Assembly: GCF_009900715.1 (NCBI RefSeq)
Contig: NZ_JAAAJC010000001.1
Span: forward strand, 1,229,216 to 1,293,215
Source: Halococcus salsus
GTDB lineage: Archaea > Halobacteriota > Halobacteria > Halobacteriales > Halococcaceae
DNA: 64,000 nucleotides
Reading direction: 5' to 3'
Translations under genes and position numbers: made by a program
The notes under the pieces: generated by a model
The model's database searches: none
Told to the model about the DNA's origin: nothing
The model's input: the letters and a program-made list of their open reading frames with translations, nothing else
Shown: positions 9,620 to 18,415 of the stretch, in pieces
Numbering within the stretch: the stretch's first letter is position 1
Layout of the letters: every line of letters starts with the position of its first letter

Positions 9620-9799
9620 ATGAACGGCGATGAATTCAAACGGCAGCTTCGGCAGCTCGTTGAGACGGCGGAGGAGGACGACGTCCCGCTTCCCGGCTGT
9701 TACGACATCCGGCGTTCCGGGACGCACGACGGACGTCTCCAGATCGAGATCACGGAAGTCGCCGATTACAGCCGGTCTCGGGCGCTGTCGGACGACTAG
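9620..9799 (+). CDS. Small acidic protein, unknown function
   Basis: Predicted 59-residue acidic protein (begins MNGDEFKRQLRQLVETAEE). It has haloarchaeal codon use and ends with a charged tail, with no metal site or membrane segment. The ATG at 9620 gives a protein-like start; a longer in-frame ATG at 9584 adds a cysteine-containing stretch unlike the rest. I do not recognise the family. It is the first of several very small genes between 9.6 and 12 kb. Confidence 0.55.
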   Translation: MNGDEFKRQLRQLVETAEEDDVPLPGCYDIRRSGTHDGRLQIEITEVADYSRSRALSDD

Positions 9800-9999
9800 C
9801 TCGCAGTCCGGTATCGGACGGGGAGTACGCCATCGCTCGAAGGCCGTGCGGTCTCCATTGTCACCCATGTCGTCCCTTTTTTACCCTGCCGCAACAGGGA
9901 AGACTAGGCGCGAAGACGGCGGAAACAGACCTGTAGCGTGGTTCGCCGTTCGAACCGCTCTGGCATCACCCAGGCATCGCCCTTCGCGCCCACGAGCAC

Positions 10000-10164
10000 A
10001 TGACCGATACCGGACCACACGAACGTGAGCTCTTGATGTGCGAGAGCTGTGGCGTCGTTCGTTCCGTCTCCGGCGCGGAGGACGAGCCGGTATCCCACAG
10101 CAGGGACCAAGGCGGAGGATGTGACGAGTGCGGGTGCGACGAACTGTCCGCCGTGCTTCTGTGA
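10000..10164 (+). CDS. Two-CxxC zinc-finger micro-protein
   Basis: Predicted 54-residue protein starting at ATG 10000. Seen: a CESC pair near residues 14-17 and a CDECGC group near residues 41-46, about the spacing of a single zinc ribbon. Small proteins with two CxxC knuckles are abundant in haloarchaea and some affect growth or biofilm traits, but no function can be assigned here. It is shorter than most gene callers accept. Support is the conserved cysteine layout and the acidic composition. Confidence 0.5.
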   Translation: MTDTGPHERELLMCESCGVVRSVSGAEDEPVSHSRDQGGGCDECGCDELSAVLL

Positions 10165-10360
10165 CTACCGTTCACGGGGATGGGGGACTTCACTTCTCCA
10201 AACGAGACGTGCTGACGGGCGATATCCGGCCTCGTCCGTGACTCCGACGAGGCTCGGTGACCACCGAAACCCCGGTGTAGGTCGGTCGACACTTCGGCTT
10301 GGATAGTCATGTTTCGGGACTATGGAACGTCGGGGTTCGGTCCCGGTGGGAGGAGACCAG

Positions 10361-10507
10361 ATGCCACGATGTCAAAACTGCAGTGGGTTCGTCACCAAGC
10401 AGTACGTCCGTGTCTTCGCACCGACGGGCGCGGACACCGTTCGGGTTTGTCCGCAGTGTGAGAGCAAACTCCGGGATGGGGCTGACGTCCGTGAGGCTCG
10501 TTCGTAG
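10361..10507 (+). CDS. DUF7563 family zinc-finger micro-protein
   Basis: A 48-residue protein with the layout of the haloarchaeal DUF7563 family: CQNC near the N-terminus, the core YVRVFAPTG, then CPQC and the ending REARS. The four cysteines probably bind one zinc ion. The ATG at 10361 is preceded by GGGAGGAG at Shine-Dalgarno distance, which decides against the in-frame ATG at 10322. A degenerate second copy lies at 62353-62568 on the other strand. Molecular role unknown. Confidence 0.8.
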   Translation: MPRCQNCSGFVTKQYVRVFAPTGADTVRVCPQCESKLRDGADVREARS

Positions 10508-10751
10508 TCGACGACCGGAACGGCGAACCGAACCGGTGGTTCCGAGCCGCCTAAATAGGGCATTGCGATCCAGCAGTCACAGTCAATACGGGCTCGTACG
10601 GTATTGAACAGTAGCTCACGAGGGGAGCACCGTCGCGCGCACACTTCGACCGGTATCCATCGGCGAGGGTTCTAGAGGTGGCCGACGGACCTGCCGCTGA
10701 CGCCGCGCTTCGTGCGCCCGTTCCGGCGGGAGCGAACTGGAGGAAAACGTG

Positions 10752-11000
10752 ATGGGGGAAAACCACGAGGACCGACCGTCGACGGGGAGGGAACTCATAC
10801 TGGAACGGTACGAGTGGGAGATCGCCCCGAGCGAGGACGGCTGGAAGGTCGTTCCGAACGGAAGCGACCGAAGCCGTGTCAGGGACGAAGCCGTAGAGCT
10901 ATCCGAACTCGAACGACTGGTCGCGCCCATACTCGGGTTCGTGGTCGCAACGTTGCTCCTGATCACGTTGGGGTACTTCCTGCTCTCCACGGTCGGGTAG
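10752..11000 (+). CDS. Small membrane protein, unknown function
   Basis: Predicted 82-residue protein with a charged N-terminal 55 residues and a single C-terminal transmembrane helix (APILGFVVATLLLITLGYFL), so the soluble part probably faces the cytoplasm. The ATG at 10752 directly follows an in-frame GTG. I do not recognise the family. It sits among other small genes of the same strand. Confidence 0.6.
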   Translation: MGENHEDRPSTGRELILERYEWEIAPSEDGWKVVPNGSDRSRVRDEAVELSELERLVAPILGFVVATLLLITLGYFLLSTVG

Positions 11001-11084
11001 TCGGGCGGTCCTCGACGAACGGGGCTCATAACCGTCCGGGAAGGTCAAGCAAGCGCTTACCACCGGGGAACGCGATTCCCGTGT

Positions 11085-11294
11085 ATGGTCGGGTCGAACA
11101 CACCCACTCGTTTCGAGGTCGCCAGGGGTGCCGACGGACACTGGCGGTGGCGATTCGTCGACGAGAACGACACGCTCGTCGCCAAGTCCTGTCGAGGCTA
11201 CACCTCCAAACAGGAGACGGTCCGGGACCTGCGGAGCCTCCAGGCCAACGCGTCGAGCGCACCGGTAGTCCTCCCGGAGGACTCCACCCCGTGA
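11085..11294 (+). CDS. DUF1508 (YegP-like) domain protein
   Basis: Protein of 69 residues with one DUF1508 repeat: HWRWRFVDENDTLVAKS followed by GYTSKQ and a helix (TVRDLRSLQANA). This alpha-beta unit occurs in tandem in bacterial YegP and singly in many haloarchaeal proteins. Its function is unknown. Length equals one repeat, so the gene appears complete. Confidence 0.72.
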   Translation: MVGSNTPTRFEVARGADGHWRWRFVDENDTLVAKSCRGYTSKQETVRDLRSLQANASSAPVVLPEDSTP

Positions 11295-11638
11295 GCGCGG
11301 TCCGTTCAATCTGATAGCTCTTCGTCCCGAAGGGGAACTCGGACCGTCGTCCCCCGACGTTCTCGGGCTCGCTAATACTACCTCCCGATACCGGGGCCGT
11401 GTGTGGAACTGAACCGGTGAATGAACCGGAACGAACGATCCGTTTGGATCGGGAACCGTCTTGTCTCCGGCCCGTCCCCGACTACCGATAAGAAGCGAAC
11501 AACGTCATTTAAGGAAACGACAACCGACCGCGATGGATCAACTAGTCTCGTTTTTATCCAATACGTGTGACGTTATCGGTACACATAGTTAAGTGCAAAC
11601 TTCCCGTACGGACGGGTAGCGTTACCACAGGCGATAGC
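11295..11638. other. Intergenic stretch with promoter-like AT tracts
   Basis: No gene is supported. TTTTTATCC near 11551 and CATAGTTAAG near 11585 are candidate promoter elements for the small membrane protein gene that follows. Confidence 0.4.
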
Positions 11639-11884
11639 ATGGATCCAAACGAACGAAACCGGGACCGCGACGCCATCGGCTCGGTCTCGGCAGGTGTATT
11701 CGAGGCGAGCATGGGGAGAGCAGTGAGAACCCTCCAGTACGTGTTCTGGGCGATCCCGGGGATGCGTCCCCGAGCAACGAAACGGAACGTCCTGGTGGTG
11801 CTGGTCGGACTGCTCGCGCTCGGGATCGTTCTCTCCATCGCCCTCGGTCTCGATGTGCAGCAGTGGATACCGCTCGCCAGGTAG
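11639..11884 (+). CDS. Small membrane protein, unknown function
   Basis: Predicted 81-residue protein. After a basic-acidic N-terminus it has a moderately hydrophobic stretch and then one clear transmembrane helix (VLVVLVGLLALGIVLSIALG) close to the C-terminus. The ATG at 11639 is chosen over an upstream TTG/ATG region without coding character. It converges on the regulator gene at 11918. No family recognised. Confidence 0.55.
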   Translation: MDPNERNRDRDAIGSVSAGVFEASMGRAVRTLQYVFWAIPGMRPRATKRNVLVVLVGLLALGIVLSIALGLDVQQWIPLAR

Positions 11885-11917
11885 GACGACAATGCATTGT
11901 GCTCGGCCCCAGCGTCC

Positions 11918-12445
11918 TCAGCGAGGCCGACCGAGACGGAGTTTCTGCTGACTGTGGAAGTAAATGAGGCCCGAGATCAGGAACAACACGACGAACCCGC
12001 CGGCCCACACCGAGACCGGCAGGGCGGCGAACAGAGGCATCCCGAGGCTCGACAGCGAGACGACGACCAACGAGACCAGCCCTATCACGAAGTAGTAGGT
12101 GGCGTAGGGCACCCCCTCGTTCGGGACGACCTCCATGTAGACTTCGACCTGGTGAGCGTCGTTGAGGAGGTGGACGACCTTCCGGTTCTGTTCGTACTGG
12201 ATGATCCCCAAGTCGTCGAGCTTCGGGAGGTGGGTCTGGTGCAACGAGTTGTAGACGCTCTCACGCGTGCTGCGTGGCGGCGGTGACTCCCCCGTTTCGA
12301 TGCTCGCCAGCTCTTCGGACAGCTCCCGCAGCGTGACGGTCTCGTCCCGATCTCTGAGGTACTTCAGCGTTCGCGCCCGTCTCTTGTTTCGCAGCACGTC
12401 GTGTATCTCGTGTTCGGAGAGTTGGTGTTTCGTTGACTCTAGCAT
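11918..12445 (-). CDS. Membrane-linked winged-helix regulator (DUF7344-like)
   Basis: Protein of 175 residues. The N-terminal 105 residues form the haloarchaeal DUF7344-type winged helix: HDVLRNKRRARTLKYLRD, a SIETGE insert, then YNSLHQTHLPKLDDLGII. Two transmembrane helices follow, separated by a short turn, with a basic tail. A DNA-binding domain tethered to the membrane suggests response to an envelope signal; this is inference. The ATG at 12445 (MLESTKHQLSEHEIHD) is the family-like start. Its upstream region carries a long inverted repeat. Confidence 0.8.
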   Translation of the reverse strand: MLESTKHQLSEHEIHDVLRNKRRARTLKYLRDRDETVTLRELSEELASIETGESPPPRSTRESVYNSLHQTHLPKLDDLGIIQYEQNRKVVHLLNDAHQVEVYMEVVPNEGVPYATYYFVIGLVSLVVVSLSSLGMPLFAALPVSVWAGGFVVLFLISGLIYFHSQQKLRLGRPR

Positions 12446-12563
12446 GGTTTTCGGTGGGGTGTCGTCCAGGTCGCTCGATCGAGCTGTCGCCAACGGACGG
12501 TGGCGCTCCACCGAACCGGTTCGGCCGGAAGCGCCCGTTCGTTGGTTAAGCCAGCCATACCCC

Positions 12564-12611
12564 CATACATAGATAACATAAATGCTTAGCTGTCAAGGGT
12601 ATTTATGTATG
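12564..12611. repeat. Inverted repeat in the promoter region of the membrane-linked regulator
   Basis: CATACATA at 12564-12571 and TATGTATG at 12604-12611 form a perfect 8-bp inverted pair; CATAAAT/ATTTATG lies within. The pair is in the AT-rich part of a 535-base gap between divergent genes (12446-12980) and could be an operator. The rest of the gap, from about 12720, shows no gene. Confidence 0.4.
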
Positions 12612-12980
12612 CGTAGGTGAATATCACGAGATCTGAGAGGTATTCCATCCACGAAATCCGAAAAAAGTATGCGCATATCGCTCTATTTGTAAGAACTATC
12701 GTTCTATAACAACTGATCGATCGATATGGATTATCGGGTCGCCATCGGGAATCGACGGTAGGGAATCGGGATCGCGTTCGAGGGGGTCACGACCGACTTC
12801 CTCGATGGAACCCGGTCCGGCGGCCGTGTCCGTGCCACGGAACCGACGGTTACGCCGACACAACGGCTCAATGAACGGCCGGGAGCTGGGTTGAGTGGCT
12901 GCATAGGTAAGTCGTTCCCGGGCGGAACGAGAGTCGATGATCGGCCCGTACCCGAACACCAGTCGTCGGTCCACGAGACG

Positions 12981-14204
12981 ATGAAGGTCCTCTACGTCCT
13001 CTCCCAGGACAGCGGCGGCCTGCCGCACTACGCCGCGGAGCTCGCGAACGCGATGTCCCGCCACGCCGAGGTGGTCGTGTTCAAACCGTTCGAGACGACC
13101 GCCGACGACCTCTTCGACGACGCCGTCGAGTGTGTCGAGGCGTTCGAGAACATCGACATCGCGGCGACGGACCTCTACGCCGGTGACTGGAGCCCGGTGG
13201 CGGCGTTCCGGGCGGCGCTCTCCTACCGGAACCTCGCCCGCATCGAAGCGTTCGATCCCGACATCGTACACTTCACCTCGCCGGCCAGCATGTTCCCGCA
13301 GGTCCAGCTGTTCACCGCGCACTACGGCATCGACGACGACTATCCCGTGATCGAGACCTATCACGACGTCCTCCCCAACAAGCTCCTTCGCCGTGGGAAG
13401 GAGCTGGCGGCGAGCGAACCGCTCTCGAACGTGATCCTCGACAACGTGATGAAGCTCGGACACCGCGCGCTCCCGGCGCTCGACCGGGCACACACCGTCG
13501 TTCACACCGAGACGAACCGCGACACCCTCGTCTCCAACGGTTTCGACCAGTCGAAGATCTCCGTCGTTCCACACGGGATGTACGAGATATTCTCGCAGTA
13601 CGACCACGCCGACGTCTCGGTCGAACCGCGAACGATCCTCTGTTTCGGACAGATCCTCCCGACGAAAGCACACGACGTCGTCGCGAAGGCCATCCCGTTG
13701 GTGGCCGACCGCGTCGGCGACGTCACCTGCGTCATCGCCGGCTCCGGCGACCTCCCGGCGGACGCGAAACGGGTGATCGACGCCCATCCTGATCTGTTCG
13801 AGGTCGAGAACCGCTTCGTCCCGAACGATGAGGTCGGCGCGTACTTCCGCCGAGCACGGGTCTCGGTCCTCCCCCACCAGCGCCAGAACGGCCACAGCGG
13901 CGTGATGACCATCTCGTACGCCTACGGCACGCCCGTGGTCGCGGCCGACATCGCGGACTTCCCCCGACTGGTCGAGGAGAGCGGTTGCGGGCTCGTCGTC
14001 CCGATGGACGACCCCGAACCGCTGGCCGACGCACTCGCGACCATTCTGACCGACGACGACCGCTGGGCGGCGATGCGACGGAACACACAGCGCCTCCGCG
14101 AGCAGTTCTCCTGGGAGAACGTCGCGCGCGAGCACGTCGCGATCTACCGGGACGTGCTCGACGAGCAGCCGGAACGCCCCCTCGCCGCACAGCAACGCTC
14201 CTAA
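12981..14204 (+). CDS. Glycosyltransferase family 4
   Basis: GT-B fold glycosyltransferase of 407 residues, starting MKVLYVLSQDSGGLPHYAAE. The N-terminal half carries the acceptor-side pattern, and the donor half begins at TILCFGQILPTKAHD. The usual EX7E motif is replaced by NGHSGVMTISYAYGTPVV, a variant found in some GT4 members, so the first Glu is missing. The start at 12981 aligns with the family N-terminus. It is followed by a second GT4 gene on the same strand and probably adds a sugar to a lipid-linked or surface glycan on the cytoplasmic face. Donor and acceptor unknown. Confidence 0.85.
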   Translation: MKVLYVLSQDSGGLPHYAAELANAMSRHAEVVVFKPFETTADDLFDDAVECVEAFENIDIAATDLYAGDWSPVAAFRAALSYRNLARIEAFDPDIVHFTSPASMFPQVQLFTAHYGIDDDYPVIETYHDVLPNKLLRRGKELAASEPLSNVILDNVMKLGHRALPALDRAHTVVHTETNRDTLVSNGFDQSKISVVPHGMYEIFSQYDHADVSVEPRTILCFGQILPTKAHDVVAKAIPLVADRVGDVTCVIAGSGDLPADAKRVIDAHPDLFEVENRFVPNDEVGAYFRRARVSVLPHQRQNGHSGVMTISYAYGTPVVAADIADFPRLVEESGCGLVVPMDDPEPLADALATILTDDDRWAAMRRNTQRLREQFSWENVAREHVAIYRDVLDEQPERPLAAQQRS

Positions 14205-14248
14205 CATGCGCCCCTGGCATCGCCACATCGTCGCCGACCAACGACCCT

Positions 14249-15394
14249 ATGAAAGATAGCATGAACGTCGTCCAGATCCCCCACGTCTACCGCCCGTCGC
14301 TCGGCGGCGTCGAGAACTACGTCTACCGGTTGAACCGCTCGCTCGAAACGCGCGGCCACGAGACGACGACGATCACAACCGACGTCAGCCTCGCGAACAC
14401 GAACTCGCCGCTCGACCCGCAGGCCGACGTCGCCTACTGCGAGACCGACTTCACGGTGTTTCGGAATCCGTTCTCGATCGACCTCCACCGGCGCGTCGCG
14501 CGGAGCACGGCGGACCTCTATCACCTCCACAACCTCGAGTTCTTCTCGACGGTCGAGGCCGTCCACGCGCTCCCGGCGGACGCCCCCTCCGTGCTGACGG
14601 TCCACGGCTTCCGTCCGTCACCGGACAGCTTCCTGCAGCGCGCGCTCACGGGGCTCTACCATCCGGTCGCGGCGTACGTCCTGAACCGCGTCGACAGAAC
14701 GGTCGTGCTCGGCGCGACCGAGAAGGAGGCGCTCGTCGACGCGTTCGACGTCGATCCCTCGACCGTCGACGTGGTTCCGAACGGTATCCATCCCGCGGAG
14801 TTCGAGGTGAGCCACGACCGCGTCACGGCGTTCAACCGCCGGTACGGCCTCGACCCGGAGACGCCCACCATCCTGTTCGTCGGCCGGATGGTGCCCCTGA
14901 AACGCCCGCACCTCCTCGTCGACGCGCTCTTCGAGTACCTCCCCGACCGCGACCTCGATGCGGTGGTCGTCGGCACCGGCAGCGGCGAGTACGAACGGGC
15001 GGTCCGCGAGCGGGCGGACGACCGAGTTCACTTCCTCGCCAACTTGCCCTTCGACGAGCTGAAGGCGGCGTACCACGCCTCGGACCTGTTCACACAGCTC
15101 TCCGGGGCTGAGGGACTGCCGACGGTCGTGCTCGAAGCGATGCACGCGGAGCTCCCCGTGGTCGCGACGTCCGTCGGCGCGCTCCCGAACGTCCTGAACC
15201 ACCACGAGAACGGCTGGCTCCTCGACGCCGCACCCGCGGTCGGCGACGTCGCCGAGGCGATCCGGTTCTACCTCGACCATCCGGACGAACGGCGACGGGT
15301 CGGTGCGCGGAACCGCGAGCTGGTCTACGACCGGTACGACTGGTCGCACGTCGCCGACGGTATCGTCTCGACGTACGAGCGCGCGCTGGATTGA
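14249..15394 (+). CDS. Glycosyltransferase family 4
   Basis: GT4 enzyme of about 381 residues. The N-terminus has the typical HVYRPSLGGVENYVYRL, the donor domain starts at TILFVGRMVPLKRPHLLVDA, and the EX7E motif is intact in EGLPTVVLEAM. Two starts are close: ATG 14249 (MKDSMN) and ATG 14261 (MNVVQI); the second matches the family start equally well. It follows the first GT4 gene by 44 bases, probably in one transcript, and converges with the ATP-grasp gene 24 bases on. It likely builds the same glycan. Sugar unknown. Confidence 0.87.
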   Translation: MKDSMNVVQIPHVYRPSLGGVENYVYRLNRSLETRGHETTTITTDVSLANTNSPLDPQADVAYCETDFTVFRNPFSIDLHRRVARSTADLYHLHNLEFFSTVEAVHALPADAPSVLTVHGFRPSPDSFLQRALTGLYHPVAAYVLNRVDRTVVLGATEKEALVDAFDVDPSTVDVVPNGIHPAEFEVSHDRVTAFNRRYGLDPETPTILFVGRMVPLKRPHLLVDALFEYLPDRDLDAVVVGTGSGEYERAVRERADDRVHFLANLPFDELKAAYHASDLFTQLSGAEGLPTVVLEAMHAELPVVATSVGALPNVLNHHENGWLLDAAPAVGDVAEAIRFYLDHPDERRRVGARNRELVYDRYDWSHVADGIVSTYERALD

Positions 15395-15418
15395 AATTTT
15401 ACAACCCGTGCCGACCCG

Positions 15419-16669
15419 CTACTGGCCGGCCATCTCGGTCCCCGAACGGCCGCCGACCGGGAGCTGATTGAGAACTCCACGGACGAACGGGGCGGGGTCG
15501 TCGAGGTGGAGGTAGTCGAAGTGTGGCTGGTCGTAACACGACGAGAGCACGTCCCACACCGCGGCTCGGAAGCTGGGCGGTTCGATCGCGGGGTAGCGCT
15601 TCCGGAGGATGCTCCAGAGGTACTGGAATTCGCCGAAGAGGAGGTGATTGCCGGCCCCCACCTCGTACTCCGTTTCGATACGGTCCGGCTCGCCCGTCGC
15701 CAGCAACCAGTGTGCCGAGGGGAAGTCGGCCCCCGCGATGACGTCCATCTCGATCGACGCCCAGACGCGGGGGTTGATCTCGGTGAATTTGTACTCGCCA
15801 GTGTCGGGCTCTTTGAGGAACTGGACCGAGGCGAGCCCGTGCCAGTCGAGGTGGTCGAGCATGGTTCGTCCCAGCTCCTCGATCGCCGGGTCGTACATGG
15901 TCTCCCGGTAGACGCTCGCCCCGCCGGCGTAGGACTTCCCGCGGACCTGGCGCTTCTGACACGTCAGCACCGACTCCCCGTCGTCGTAGAGCCCTCTGAA
16001 ACCGTACTCGGTGCGGGTGTCCCGGACGAGCTCCTGGACGATCGGGACGTGGTCGGGGACGTGACGGCCGCTCTTGTGCATCGTCTCCTGTATCGCCTCC
16101 AGGTCGGGTTCGGTGCCGGCGGCGGTGTATATCACCTCCATCTTCCCCTCACACTCGTTCTCCGAGAGCGAGTCCACGTAGTCGTGCGTGAGGATCGAGT
16201 ACCGGGGTTTGACGATCAGCTCGCGGCTCCAGTCGTCGACCTCGTCGAACGAGTAGGTCTCCGGAATGGCGACCCCGGCCTCACGTGCGGCTTCGGCCTG
16301 TCGAAGCCGGTCGTGGACCGTCCGGACCTGCTCGAAGGAGGGCCAGAGCGCGACGACGTGCTCCTCGAACTGGTCGCGATATTTCCCGAGGACGTAGCTG
16401 TCGACCTCCCGGTGGGGAACGATCGTGTAGACGTCCGGCCGTTCGGCGAGCGAGAGCAGGGCGTCCCTGTAGGCAAGGAGGTCGTCGTATGGGGAGGGAA
16501 CGATAACCGTCTCATCACAGTACCGGGACGCGAGCGCCGGCCGGTCCCGGCGCTCCGAGACCGCGATGGTGTGGACGCCGCGTTTCCCGAGCGAGCGGAG
16601 ACACGAGATGCTGCTGCCGGAGTCGTTGATCGGGAGCAGTACCGAACGACCATCGGTTTGTGATTTCAT
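15419..16669 (-). CDS. ATP-grasp family carboxylate-amine ligase
   Basis: Protein of 416 residues. Seen: N-terminal Rossmann-like part (LLPINDSGSSISCLRSLG), the ATP-grasp lysine region RELIVKPRY, and the metal-binding block FTEINPRVWASIEM near residue 290. ATP-grasp enzymes join a carboxylate to an amine through an acyl phosphate. Relatives in glycan loci ligate amino acids or modify sugar precursors; the substrate here is unknown. It is the last gene of the minus-strand operon that begins at 21465, 165 bases after the FkbM gene. Its location with FemAB-like and deacetylase genes suggests amino-acid decoration of a surface polymer. Confidence 0.82.
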   Translation of the reverse strand: MKSQTDGRSVLLPINDSGSSISCLRSLGKRGVHTIAVSERRDRPALASRYCDETVIVPSPYDDLLAYRDALLSLAERPDVYTIVPHREVDSYVLGKYRDQFEEHVVALWPSFEQVRTVHDRLRQAEAAREAGVAIPETYSFDEVDDWSRELIVKPRYSILTHDYVDSLSENECEGKMEVIYTAAGTEPDLEAIQETMHKSGRHVPDHVPIVQELVRDTRTEYGFRGLYDDGESVLTCQKRQVRGKSYAGGASVYRETMYDPAIEELGRTMLDHLDWHGLASVQFLKEPDTGEYKFTEINPRVWASIEMDVIAGADFPSAHWLLATGEPDRIETEYEVGAGNHLLFGEFQYLWSILRKRYPAIEPPSFRAAVWDVLSSCYDQPHFDYLHLDDPAPFVRGVLNQLPVGGRSGTEMAGQ

Positions 16670-16834
16670 TCGTGGATCCCAGGGACAGCGACCTCATAGC
16701 TATGCGGTCGTTTGAGCTATCGCCCGAACGGATCGCCCGAAGGACACCGAACCGAACCCGGAATCATCCGCACGTTCGAGTCGTCCCAACGACTGAATCG
16801 AACCGGCTGCCGGGGTCGAGTACGTCGGAAGGTG

Positions 16835-17689
16835 TCAACGATGCGCGTGAACGAAGTAGACGCCGGAGCGTCGGTCCGCCGGCCCGCCGAGGTGGGTGAG
16901 CGTGTAGCCCGCCGCCCGGAGGAACGCCTCGACCTCCTCGGCGGTCGTTCCGTACCGACGGCACTTCTCCGAGTGGACTTCGAGGGAGATCGATTCGACG
17001 GTGTCGAGCAGTTCCCCCAACCCCTGAAGGACGAAGAGCTCCGCGCCCTGCACGTCGATCTTGACCACGTCGGGCGGCGCGAATCCGTCGTCAAGGAGGT
17101 CTTCTCCCCGACGTGTCTCGACCGTTCGACCGACACCGTCGGGCGCGAGATAGTGATGGCCGCCACCGGCCTCGACGGTCTCGGACGCGAGGATCGTCGT
17201 TCCGTTCTCGTCCGCGAGCGCTATCGGCGACACCGTCCAGCGTTCGGCGGGGGCGGTGGTTTCGAGGTTGCTTCGGAGCCGTGACCGATTCACCGCCTCG
17301 GGTTCGAACCCGACGACCTGGCCGGAGGTCAGCGCGTTCGCGACGAAGCAGGTGTACGTCCCCACGCACGCCCCGACGTCCCAGACCGTCTCGGTGCCGT
17401 CGAGGGTCGAAAGCAGCGTCGCGATCAGGTCGCGCTCGCCACCGAACGTCGTCGCTCGGCGGTACTCCGCCACCGTCGAGACCCCGAACCGAACCGTCTC
17501 GCCGGCGACCGTCGTCTCGACGGCATCGCCGGCCATCGCCGCCCGAGCCCTCCAGTAGGCCGTCTCGGCACGCCAGTAGACCGACGAGACGAACGGCGGA
17601 ACTCCGTACCTGGCGGCCAGCCGATACGGCACGTTGAGCGATCTCTCCTTCGTGGTTCTCCAAGCGTCTTGGGCGTTTCTGGATGTCAT
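16835..17689 (-). CDS. FkbM family methyltransferase
   Basis: SAM-dependent O-methyltransferase of 284 residues. The SAM-binding loop is VWDVGACVGTYTCFVANAL, with acidic FEPEAVN following, and the FkbM signature DVVKIDVQGAELFVLQGL lies near residue 215. FkbM proteins commonly methylate hydroxyl groups of sugars in glycan loci. The N-terminal 45 residues are basic and may help membrane association. Start at ATG 17689; the DHHA1 protein gene ends 63 bases upstream on the same strand. The target sugar is unknown. Confidence 0.87.
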   Translation of the reverse strand: MTSRNAQDAWRTTKERSLNVPYRLAARYGVPPFVSSVYWRAETAYWRARAAMAGDAVETTVAGETVRFGVSTVAEYRRATTFGGERDLIATLLSTLDGTETVWDVGACVGTYTCFVANALTSGQVVGFEPEAVNRSRLRSNLETTAPAERWTVSPIALADENGTTILASETVEAGGGHHYLAPDGVGRTVETRRGEDLLDDGFAPPDVVKIDVQGAELFVLQGLGELLDTVESISLEVHSEKCRRYGTTAEEVEAFLRAAGYTLTHLGGPADRRSGVYFVHAHR

Positions 17690-17752
17690 CGTGGCGGTCG
17701 TTCGTCGTCTCGGCAGTGAACTCGTCGGCGATGCTGAGCGGGTCTCGGCCGG

Positions 17753-18415
17753 TCACGCGGGCGTGGTCGGCCCCGTTCGGAGGAGTCGCCGTCTGACGCG
17801 TTCGGCGGTCTCGCCGAGCGCGTCCGTCGCGCCGCCGCCGGCGGCCAGCCGGTCGTTACCGCCCGCCCCGCCGCCCGCCTCGTCGGCGATCTCGCGACCG
17901 ATAGCCGTCGCGCTGAACTCGTCCGCGAGGGCTTCGTCGACGGCGACGGCGAAGGAGCCATCGCCGTGGGCGACGACGAGGGTGATCCCCTCGCCGTCCA
18001 TCGCGCGCTTCGCGAGCGCCCGTGCGTCGGGGAGCTCCCCGTCCGCGAACTCGACCACGCGAACGGTCGGGTCGTCACCGTTCGATTCCCCGCCGACCGA
18101 GCGGTCGTCCGAGAGCGACCCCCACCACGAATCGGCCCACCGCGCGCGGACGGCGTCGAGCTCGCGCCGCAGGTCGCGGCGTTCGTCGTCGAGCGCGGTG
18201 ACCCGGTCGGGGAGGTCCTCGACCCTCGCGTCGAGCCGTTCGGCCGCCTTCCGTGCCGCGCGTTGGGTCTCGCGGTCGACGTCGTTCGTGTTCGACTCCC
18301 AGTCCCTGCTCACGGTCAAGCTCTCGCGGACCGTTCGTTCCCTGCGCCGCCAGTAGAGTGTCGTTCCGACCAGTGCGATGCTCGACGCCAAGCCGACGAG
18401 TGTGGTGTTATTCAT
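17753..18415 (-). CDS. Membrane-anchored coiled-coil protein with DHHA1-like domain
   Basis: Protein of 220 residues. It has an N-terminal transmembrane helix (residues 5-21), a charged helical stretch of about 60 residues likely to be a coiled coil (RAARKAAERLDARVEDL onwards), then a globular domain. That domain ends with GGGAGGNDRLAAGGG, which matches the glycine-rich DHHA1 motif found at the C-terminus of alanyl-tRNA synthetase and in some DHH phosphoesterases. No synthetase, editing or DHH catalytic domain is present. The start overlaps the end of the FemAB-like gene by 8 bases. Function unknown; binding of tRNA or another nucleotide is a reasonable guess because FemAB enzymes use aminoacyl-tRNA. 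Confidence 0.7.
   Translation of the reverse strand: MNNTTLVGLASSIALVGTTLYWRRRERTVRESLTVSRDWESNTNDVDRETQRAARKAAERLDARVEDLPDRVTALDDERRDLRRELDAVRARWADSWWGSLSDDRSVGGESNGDDPTVRVVEFADGELPDARALAKRAMDGEGITLVVAHGDGSFAVAVDEALADEFSATAIGREIADEAGGGAGGNDRLAAGGGATDALGETAERVRRRLLRTGPTTPA

Noticed and set aside
12720-12980. Extension of the first GT4 protein to upstream in-frame starts
   Set aside because: The 30 added residues (from 12891) have no family similarity; MKVLYVLSQD at 12981 matches the normal N-terminus.
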